From Butyrivibrio sp. UBA3740 (GTDB taxonomy: Bacteria; Bacillota; Clostridia; Lachnospirales; Lachnospiraceae), in assembly GCA_002372465.1 (NCBI GenBank), contig DFGW01000068.1:1-5455 (forward strand): a DNA stretch of 5,455 nucleotides. The letters run 5' to 3'. Made by a program: the position numbers and the translations under genes. The notes below the pieces were generated by a model. That model did no database searches, was not told the DNA's origin, and saw nothing but the letters and a program-made list of their open reading frames with translations. Below, in pieces: positions 1 through 4,643 of the stretch (its first letter is position 1; each line of letters begins with the position of its first letter).

Positions 1-436
1 GACGGTTGATGCCCGGGCCTTCATTTCTCGGATCCACGAAGATATCCAGGCCGACCTTCGAGAGTGCTCCCGGCAGTCCGCCCGCCTGGGCCCTGATCGC
101 ATGGGAGAAGCATCCCAGAGGCAGATTGTAAGCCTCAAAACGGTCCTCGAGAATTATCTTCTTTGTACTGAGCATCGCCCCGAAATGGCCGCAGATCAGT
201 TTGTCCACCGCACCTTCACGGATATACCCTTCCGCGTTTCTGTTTTCATCCCATACGCCGAAGCCGGCGCTCGAGACCATCGTCAGGTGGGAGGGGGAAT
301 GCGTCTTTTTAAAACGCTCGTAGATACCTTCGTGAAGAGCCACGGGATTTTCGATCCCGACAAAAGAATTAACGCAGATGCAGTCGCCGTCCCTGATAAG
401 GCCGACGGCTTCTTCCACAGACATGATCTGATACAT
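1..436 (-). CDS. Family I CoA-transferase (acetate/propionate CoA-transferase type), N-terminal part, runs off the window
   Basis: The N-terminal 145 residues of a short-chain acyl-CoA transferase, an enzyme that moves CoA between an acyl-CoA and a free acid such as acetate or propionate in the cytoplasm. The reading starts MYQIMSVEEAVGLIRDGD and shows family landmarks in order: SVEEAVGLIRDGD (6-18), SFVGIENPVAL (24-34), ICGHFGAMLS (81-90), EAYNLPLG (101-108), and KVGLDIFVDPRNEGPG (127-142), a hallmark of Pct/YdiF-like proteins. Such proteins are usually about 520 residues; the catalytic Glu lies in the second half, outside the window. ATG at 436 is chosen over the in-frame ATG at 424 because AAGGTG (446-441) sits 4 nt upstream. 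No convincing promoter of its own is visible downstream of the tRNA terminator. Its GC content (about 56%) is higher than the amino-sugar genes to the right. The family is confident; the exact substrate is not. Confidence 0.9.
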   Translation of the reverse strand, partial: MYQIMSVEEAVGLIRDGDCICVNSFVGIENPVALHEGIYERFKKTHSPSHLTMVSSAGFGVWDENRNAEGYIREGAVDKLICGHFGAMLSTKKIILEDRFEAYNLPLGCFSHAIRAQAGGLPGALSKVGLDIFVDPRNEGPGINR

Positions 437-440
437 AAAT

Positions 441-446
441 CACCTT
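441..446 (-). promoter_or_regulatory. Ribosome binding site of the CoA-transferase
   Basis: AAGGTG on the minus strand, 4 nt upstream of the ATG at 436. It decides between the ATG at 436 and the ATG at 424; the latter would have a spacing of 16 nt, too long. Confidence 0.7.
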
Positions 447-475
447 AATAAATAAAAAAGCCTGTCTGATGACAT

Positions 476-505
476 AAAAAAAGCCTTGTATAAACAAGGC
501 TTTTT
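476..505 (-). terminator. Intrinsic terminator of the tRNA-Thr transcript
   Basis: An 11-bp perfect stem, AAAAAGCCTTG (478-488) with CAAGGCTTTTT (495-505), around a 6-nt loop. Read on the minus strand it ends in a run of seven T (482-476). It begins only 5 nt after the tRNA discriminator base, so it is placed to end the tRNA transcript. The A-rich flank makes it potentially bidirectional, but on the plus strand the T run is only five bases and lies within the stem. Confidence 0.92.
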
Positions 506-510
506 AGAAA

Positions 511-583
511 AGCTGCTGACGAGAATCGAACTCGTGACCTCCGCACTACCAATGCGACGCACTACCGACTGTGCTACAACAGC
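511..583 (-). tRNA. tRNA-Thr(GGT), decodes ACC and ACU
   Basis: The minus strand folds as a full cloverleaf: acceptor GCTGTTG/CAGCAGC (one G-T pair), D stem GCAC/GTGC, anticodon stem TCGCA/TGCGG with loop TTGGTAG, a five-base variable loop AGGTC, and T arm ACGAG-TTCGATT-CTCGT. Loop positions 34-36 are GGT, which reads Thr codons. G1-C72 and C2-G71 match known threonyl-tRNA identity elements. The discriminator base is U73 (position 511). The following bases are TTT, so CCA is not encoded and must be added by a CCA-adding enzyme. A consensus promoter lies upstream and an intrinsic terminator starts 5 nt downstream, making this a self-contained transcription unit. Confidence 0.97.
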
Positions 584-589
584 TTACTA

Positions 590-601
590 TGCCTTTCGGC
601 A
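590..601 (-). other. GNRA-tetraloop hairpin in the tRNA-Thr 5' leader
   Basis: On the minus strand TGCC-GAAA-GGCA forms a 4-bp stem capped by a GAAA (GNRA) tetraloop. It lies inside the short predicted leader between the promoter and the tRNA, a part that RNase P would remove. It may guide folding or processing; this role is inferred. Confidence 0.4.
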
Positions 602-613
602 GTCGCAAAGATT

Positions 614-642
614 ATTATACTCATGTGATAGTGGTTTGTCAA
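614..642 (-). promoter_or_regulatory. Perfect-consensus sigma-A promoter of tRNA-Thr
   Basis: On the minus strand TTGACA (642-637) and TATAAT (619-614) are separated by exactly 17 bp (620-636), identical to the sigma-70/sigma-A consensus. An AT-rich stretch lies just upstream of the -35. The expected start is near 606-607, giving a leader of about 23 nt before the mature tRNA 5' end at 583. Confidence 0.9.
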
Positions 643-709
643 TTATATATTGGTGAACTGTAGTCTCCCGAAGTTTGCAACACTTCTCCATGCTCAGGGC
701 TTAAATTAT

Positions 710-1693
710 TTAAACCTGTGTTATTACTGACATGTAATATGAATAAAGGCTTCTGTAGGTATCTGAGTTATAGTGAAGTCCGTCCGCGCTGCTGAAGCCT
801 GTCTGGGTCAGATAGGTGTAACCGTCCAGCCAACGGACTCTTGGATCAAGCTCTGACTGCATTCTGGCGTTGAAGCTTTCAATCTGGGAATTGGATACTG
901 ATGCATTGCCTCCCACAGGGGTAACAGCTGCATAATATACAGTGATCCCGGCCTCTGTCCAGGCATCAATGTTACTGTTGACAAGCCTGATATATTTGCT
1001 TGCATTGGCCAGGTCATTGACACCGAAGTTGATGATCATGGTGGTGCCATTGCCTGCGTAGTGCGGAATCTCTGAAAGAGCAGTGTTTAAAAACCAGTTG
1101 TATCCCTCGCCTACTTTGGCGATGTAGGCCTTGTCAGTGGAACCGACAGCCATCTGCATCTGAACCGTTCTTGAGTCTCCCACGAATACGATAGGAGTAC
1201 CGGGAAGCTCCGGAACGATATAATCACCCATGATAAAAGCGGTTGTATCGTCGTAGGAAACCTCGTACCAGCCATTGTCTGTCACGCCGGTAACAAGAGT
1301 CTCGCTCCCCCAACGAAGCTTGCCTAATTTGTCGTAGTCGGTTCCTGCGCCGGATCTGACATTGACGGTATCGCTGGTATACATTGTAACGGGAGATTCG
1401 TACTCGGTTACTGTATATACTGTCTTTGGCATTTCAAGGGAAGCCGTTGCCTCTTTTGACGAAACGCTGACAGTGTCACCTTCTTCTTCACTGATGCCCG
1501 CTACAGCCTCTGTGGTCGCTGCCTCAATGGAGGAAGCCATGGAATCAACTATTTCAATGCTGCAAAGAGCTGTGCTGGAGAGGTTAATTGTCTCTCTGTC
1601 GGATACGGCGCATATAGCTGCCACAATTGATAAAACTCCCGCGAAACTTGAAAGTAGTATTAAGTTACTGATATTGTTGCTGTTCTTCTTCAT
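710..1693 (-). CDS. Secreted or membrane-anchored SH3b-SGNH hydrolase
   Basis: A 327-residue exported protein. Residues 1-10 (MKKNSNNISN) are a charged/polar n-region, and 11-30 a hydrophobic segment serving as signal peptide or anchor; its Cys28 context (VAAIC) is a poor lipobox. Residues 31-95 are a Ser/Thr/Glu/Ala-rich linker. Residues 102-160 form a bacterial SH3 domain (NVRSGAGTDY, then NGWYEVSY), a wall-binding type. Residues 166-327 are an SGNH esterase: block I FVGDSRT with Ser174, block II VGEGYNW with Gly195/197, block III NFGVNDLAN with oxyanion Asn226, block V DGLHY with Asp304 and His307. All catalytic residues are present, so it should be an active esterase, probably deacylating wall or other glycans; the substrate is unknown. 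ATG at 1693 gives a proper signal-peptide start; an upstream in-frame TTG (1732) lies within the -35 element. No T-rich terminator follows the stop. Confidence 0.92.
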   Translation of the reverse strand: MKKNSNNISNLILLSSFAGVLSIVAAICAVSDRETINLSSTALCSIEIVDSMASSIEAATTEAVAGISEEEGDTVSVSSKEATASLEMPKTVYTVTEYESPVTMYTSDTVNVRSGAGTDYDKLGKLRWGSETLVTGVTDNGWYEVSYDDTTAFIMGDYIVPELPGTPIVFVGDSRTVQMQMAVGSTDKAYIAKVGEGYNWFLNTALSEIPHYAGNGTTMIINFGVNDLANASKYIRLVNSNIDAWTEAGITVYYAAVTPVGGNASVSNSQIESFNARMQSELDPRVRWLDGYTYLTQTGFSSADGLHYNSDTYRSLYSYYMSVITQV

Positions 1694-1703
1694 TGCGTAC
1701 AAA

Positions 1704-1732
1704 ATTTTACACAAGACGTAACAACTTGTCAA
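1704..1732 (-). promoter_or_regulatory. Sigma-A promoter of the SGNH hydrolase gene
   Basis: On the minus strand TTGACA (1732-1727), a 17-bp spacer and TAAAAT (1709-1704). The ATG at 1693 begins only 10 nt after the -10 element, so the predicted start near 1697 leaves almost no untranslated leader and no Shine-Dalgarno sequence. Confidence 0.72.
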
Positions 1733-1752
1733 ATCAGCGTAAAGCCTCTTTA

Positions 1753-1781
1753 TTGACTAAGGTGGGCCGAAACTCTATAAT
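1753..1781 (+). promoter_or_regulatory. Sigma-A promoter of the nagB-glmM-glmS operon
   Basis: TTGACT (1753-1758), a 17-bp spacer and TATAAT (1776-1781), one base from full consensus. The predicted start is near 1788, leaving a leader of about 32 nt, too short for a riboswitch or ribozyme. It sits back to back with the leftward hydrolase promoter, with 20 bp between the two -35 elements. Confidence 0.88.
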
Positions 1782-1802
1782 TATTCTAATGCATTCTAAT
1801 AA
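1781..1802 (+). repeat. Operator-like direct repeat and imperfect palindrome at the operon start site
   Basis: ATTCTAAT occurs at 1783-1790 and again at 1793-1800, so the units are spaced 10 bp apart, one helical turn. The surrounding 22 bp are also an imperfect palindrome centred on ATGCAT, with 9 of 11 arm positions matching. It touches the last base of the -10 and covers the predicted start, a position where a bound repressor would block transcription. The regulator is not identified. Confidence 0.5.
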
Positions 1803-1803
1803 T

Positions 1804-1811
1804 AGAAAGGA
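1804..1811 (+). promoter_or_regulatory. Ribosome binding site of nagB
   Basis: AGAAAGGA lies 8 nt before the ATG at 1820, supporting that start. Confidence 0.75.
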
Positions 1812-1819
1812 ATACACTT

Positions 1820-2623
1820 ATGAGAGTAGTTATTCAGGACAATTATGAGAAAATGTGCCTCTGGGCTGCCGGCTACATCAAGATGCGCATAGAGGAGCAC
1901 AATCAGGGACCTGAAAAGGATCGTCCTTTCGTTCTTGGTCTTCCAACCGGTTCAAGCCCTATCGGAGTATATAAGGAGCTTGTAAGAATGAACAAGGCAG
2001 GAGAGATTTCTTTTGCCAATGTTGTAACCTTCAATATGGATGAGTATCTGGGACTTCCTCGCGAGCATGACCAGTCATACTGGTATTTCATGCATGATAA
2101 CTTCTTTGATCATCTGGTTGACATGAAGCCTGAGAATATCAACATTCTTAACGGCATGACCAAGGATCCGGTAAAAGAGTGCGCTGACTACGAGAAGAAG
2201 ATTGCTTCCTATGGCGGCATTGACCTGTTCATGGGTGGTATCGGTGTTGATGGACATATAGCATTTAATGAGCCTTTCACAAGCCTTGCTTCACGCACAG
2301 GCGTAAGGGATCTGACTACAGACACAAGGATCGTCAATTCAAGGTTCTTTGGCAATGATCCTGAGGCAGTTCCCGCCCAGGCTCTTTCTGTTGGTGTTGG
2401 TACTGTCACAGATTCAAAAGAGGTACTGATCCTCATCAACGGACACAACAAGGCAAGAGCCCTTGCAGCAACCGTGGAGGGACCTGTAAGCTCCAAGTGG
2501 ACCTGCAGTGCTCTTCAGATGCACAATGGCGCTATCATCGCCTGCGACGAGCCTGCCTGCGGAGAACTTACAGTAGATACCTACAAGTATTTCTTGGATA
2601 TTGAAAAGAAAGAGAGGCTCTGA
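1820..2623 (+). CDS. nagB: Glucosamine-6-phosphate deaminase (EC 3.5.99.6)
   Basis: A full-length 267-residue NagB, which converts GlcN-6-P and water to Fru-6-P and ammonia, reversibly, in the cytoplasm. E. coli NagB has 266 residues and aligns almost without gaps. The phosphate loop is LPTGSSP (41-47). Catalytic residues are present: Asp74 in FNMDEY, Asp144 and His146 in GVDGHIAFNEP, Glu151, and Lys211 in the HNKA segment, corresponding to E. coli D72, D141, H143, E148 and K208. Of the E. coli GlcNAc-6-P allosteric residues, Tyr254 is kept (Tyr257), but Arg158 is Gly161, Lys160 is Arg163 and Ser151 is Thr154. It is the first gene of the operon behind a strong promoter. No nagA lies beside it; instead the next genes are biosynthetic, so it may balance the GlcN-6-P pool against GlmS rather than only degrade amino sugars. 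Confidence 0.97.
   Translation: MRVVIQDNYEKMCLWAAGYIKMRIEEHNQGPEKDRPFVLGLPTGSSPIGVYKELVRMNKAGEISFANVVTFNMDEYLGLPREHDQSYWYFMHDNFFDHLVDMKPENINILNGMTKDPVKECADYEKKIASYGGIDLFMGGIGVDGHIAFNEPFTSLASRTGVRDLTTDTRIVNSRFFGNDPEAVPAQALSVGVGTVTDSKEVLILINGHNKARALAATVEGPVSSKWTCSALQMHNGAIIACDEPACGELTVDTYKYFLDIEKKERL
2611..2617 (+). promoter_or_regulatory. Ribosome binding site of the beta-helix acyltransferase gene
   Basis: AGAGAGG at the very end of nagB, 10 nt before the ATG at 2628. It supports that ATG over the in-frame TTG at 2601, which lies inside nagB. Confidence 0.65.
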
Positions 2624-2627
2624 TATT

Positions 2628-3290
2628 ATGTATACTATTTCTGATCTTTATGATCTTGACCACACTCTTGCAGGAGATTATCTTCGCCAGTTTACATATC
2701 CATGGGAAGCTTTGAAGGGTATCAAGGACTTTATCCTTGAGCTTGGACCAAAGCTTGGAGATGATTATACAGAGGTTAAGGAGAATGTATGGGTACACAA
2801 GAGCGCAACTGTTTTTGAGAGCGCTTATCTTGGAAGCCCATGTATCATCGGGCCTAATACCGAGGTTCGTCACGGTGCATTTATCCGTGGATCGGCTTTG
2901 GTTGGTGCTGACTGCGTAGTTGGAAACAGTGTTGAGCTTAAAAATGTTATTTTATTTGATCATGTTCAGACTCCGCATTATAACTATGTAGGTGATAGTA
3001 TCCTCGGATATTACTCACACATGGGAGCAGGCTCCATTACTTCCAATGTAAAGAGTGATAAGAAGCTTGTAGTTGTTCACAATGGAACTGAGAATATTGA
3101 GACCGGCATGAAGAAGTTTGGCGCTATGCTGGGCGATCATGTTGAAGTTGGCTGCAATTCAGTTTGCAACCCCGGTACAGTTATCGGACGTAATTCCAAC
3201 GTTTATCCTACTTCCTGTGTAAGAGGCGTTGTTCCTGAGAATTCTATCTACAAGAACAGTGGAGAGATCATCCATAAGGAGGAAAGATAA
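2628..3290 (+). CDS. Stand-alone left-handed beta-helix protein, GlmU acetyltransferase-domain-like; probable GlcN-1-P N-acetyltransferase
   Basis: A 220-residue protein. Residues 1-45 are a short helical lead-in (MYTISDLYDLDHTLAGDY). From about 50 to 205 runs a hexapeptide-repeat left-handed beta-helix: VWVHKSATV, LGSPCIIGPNTEVRHGA, LVGADCVVGNSVELKN, VGDSILG, MGAGSITSNVK, VEVGCNSV and TVIGRNSNV. The NSVELK...PHYNYVGDS segment matches the acetyltransferase active site of GlmU-type enzymes (NFVEVK...HLTYLGD); His117 occupies the place of the catalytic His. The N-terminal nucleotidyltransferase domain (LxGGxGTRL signature) is absent. The family is close to C-terminal domains of archaeal-type sugar-1-phosphate nucleotidyltransferases, and such proteins can be loosely labelled UDP-GlcNAc pyrophosphorylase. 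Its stop codon directly abuts the glmM ATG, so acetylation of the GlmM product GlcN-1-P is the natural guess. The substrate is inferred, not shown. Confidence 0.82.
   Translation: MYTISDLYDLDHTLAGDYLRQFTYPWEALKGIKDFILELGPKLGDDYTEVKENVWVHKSATVFESAYLGSPCIIGPNTEVRHGAFIRGSALVGADCVVGNSVELKNVILFDHVQTPHYNYVGDSILGYYSHMGAGSITSNVKSDKKLVVVHNGTENIETGMKKFGAMLGDHVEVGCNSVCNPGTVIGRNSNVYPTSCVRGVVPENSIYKNSGEIIHKEER
3276..3282 (+). promoter_or_regulatory. Consensus Shine-Dalgarno of glmM inside the preceding gene
   Basis: AAGGAGG, 8 nt before the glmM ATG at 3291, encoded within the last codons of the upstream gene. The TAA of that gene (3288-3290) touches the glmM ATG, a layout that favours translational coupling. 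Confidence 0.85.
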
Positions 3291-4637
3291 ATGGGTAAAT
3301 ATTTCGGTACAGATGGATTCAGAGGAGAGGCTAACAAGAACCTTACCTTTGAGCATGCAGTACAGATTGGAAGATATCTTGGATGGTACTATGGTGCAAA
3401 TCATGGCAAGAAAGCCAAGGTAGTTATCGGAAAAGACACAAGAAGAAGCAGCTACATGTTTGAGTATGCTCTCTGCACAGGCCTCATGGCCAGCGGAGCT
3501 GACGCCTATATCATGCACGTTACCACAACTCCTTCAGTTGCCTATATCACAAGAGTTGATGACTTTGACTGCGGAATCATGATCTCCGCTTCTCACAATC
3601 CGTTCTATGACAACGGCATCAAGCTCTTTAACGGCAATGGCGAGAAGATGGACGAGGAGACAATCCTTCGTGTTGAGGATTACATCGACGGCAAGATCAC
3701 TATTCCTGTAGCAGAAAGGGCAGAGATCGGAAGAACAGTTGACTATGTAGCCGGAAGAAACCGCTATGTAGGTTACCTTATTTCCAACTCCAAGTTCAGC
3801 TTTAAGGACAAGAAGGTTGGACTTGACTGCGCTAACGGTGCTTCCTGGCAGATCGCCAAGGCAGTATTTGATGCTCTCGGAGCTAAGACCTATGTGATCA
3901 ACAATGAACCTGACGGACTTAATATCAATACAGACTGCGGATCTACACATATCGAGCATCTGCAGAAGTTTGTTGTTGAGAAGGGCCTTGATGTAGGTTT
4001 TGCCTTTGATGGTGACGCTGACAGATGTCTTGCTGTTGACGAGAAGGGCAATGTTATTACAGGTGACCATATCATCTACATCTATGGTCTGTACCTGAAG
4101 GAAAGAGGAGCTCTTGCCAACAACAAGGTTGTTACAACCGTAATGAGTAACTTCGGCCTCTATAAGGCTCTTGATAAAGTAGGAATTGAGTACGAGAAGA
4201 CCAAGGTTGGCGACAAGTATGTTTACGAGAACATGGTAACCTATGGCCACCGTGTGGGCGGAGAACAGTCCGGTCACATCATCTTCACCAAGTATGCAAC
4301 AACCGGTGACGGTATTCTTACCAGCCTTAAGATGATGGAAGTTATGCTGGCAAAGGAAAAGCCAATGAGCGAGCTTGCAGCTCCTGTTGTATTCTATCCT
4401 CAGGTTCTTAAGAACGTTCGCGTTAAGAGCAAACCTGATGCACAGAATGACCCTGATGTAATAAAGGCAGTTGATGATGTTGCCAAGGCTCTGGGAGATA
4501 AGGGACGTATCCTTGTAAGAGAGTCCGGAACTGAGCCGGTTATTCGTGTAATGGTAGAAGCAGAGAGCGATGAGATCTGCGAAAAGTATGTGGATCAGGT
4601 TATTGAAGTGATCCATAAAAAAGGACATTTGGAGTGA
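3291..4637 (+). CDS. glmM: Phosphoglucosamine mutase (EC 5.4.2.10)
   Basis: A complete 448-residue GlmM (E. coli 445), which interconverts GlcN-6-P and GlcN-1-P through a phosphoserine on the way to UDP-GlcNAc and peptidoglycan. It belongs to the alpha-D-phosphohexomutase family, with four domains marked by YFGTDGFRG (4-12), the active-serine loop ISASHNPFYDNG with Ser101 (98-109), the metal loop DGDADR (240-245, Asp240/242/244), the sugar loop GGEQSGH (323-329) and the phosphate loop RESGTEPVIRVM (410-421). GEQSGH rather than the motifs of phosphomannomutases or phosphoglucomutases supports glucosamine specificity. It has a consensus ribosome binding site and zero spacing to the gene before it, and 6 nt separate it from glmS. 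A 379-codon antisense open frame crosses it but is a codon-bias shadow. Confidence 0.98.
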   Translation: MGKYFGTDGFRGEANKNLTFEHAVQIGRYLGWYYGANHGKKAKVVIGKDTRRSSYMFEYALCTGLMASGADAYIMHVTTTPSVAYITRVDDFDCGIMISASHNPFYDNGIKLFNGNGEKMDEETILRVEDYIDGKITIPVAERAEIGRTVDYVAGRNRYVGYLISNSKFSFKDKKVGLDCANGASWQIAKAVFDALGAKTYVINNEPDGLNINTDCGSTHIEHLQKFVVEKGLDVGFAFDGDADRCLAVDEKGNVITGDHIIYIYGLYLKERGALANNKVVTTVMSNFGLYKALDKVGIEYEKTKVGDKYVYENMVTYGHRVGGEQSGHIIFTKYATTGDGILTSLKMMEVMLAKEKPMSELAAPVVFYPQVLKNVRVKSKPDAQNDPDVIKAVDDVAKALGDKGRILVRESGTEPVIRVMVEAESDEICEKYVDQVIEVIHKKGHLE

Positions 4638-4643
4638 TTTAGT

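Noticed and set aside
101..448. A 115-codon plus-strand frame at the left end
   Set aside because: It is antisense to the CoA-transferase, whose conserved motifs and ribosome binding site are on the minus strand.
456..475. Second small hairpin (TGTC-ATCA-GACA) followed by T6 after the tRNA terminator
   Set aside because: A 4-bp stem with the T run separated by GGC is too weak to call a tandem terminator.
670..686. Hairpin GAAGT/ACTTC after the hydrolase gene as a terminator
   Set aside because: The stem is only 5 bp and is not followed by a T run on the minus strand.
1362..1721. A 119-codon plus-strand frame with a hydrophobic C-terminus
   Set aside because: It mirrors the linker and signal segment of the SGNH hydrolase; the hydrophobic stretch is a complement artefact.
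1694..1732. N-terminal extension of the hydrolase from TTG at 1732
   Set aside because: The TTG is part of the -35 element TTGACA, and the extension would place 13 extra residues before a normal signal-peptide start. It is kept only as an alternative.
2601..2627. Upstream start for the beta-helix protein at 2601
   Set aside because: It would begin with TTG inside nagB and lacks a suitable ribosome binding site, whereas ATG 2628 has AGAGAGG 10 nt upstream.
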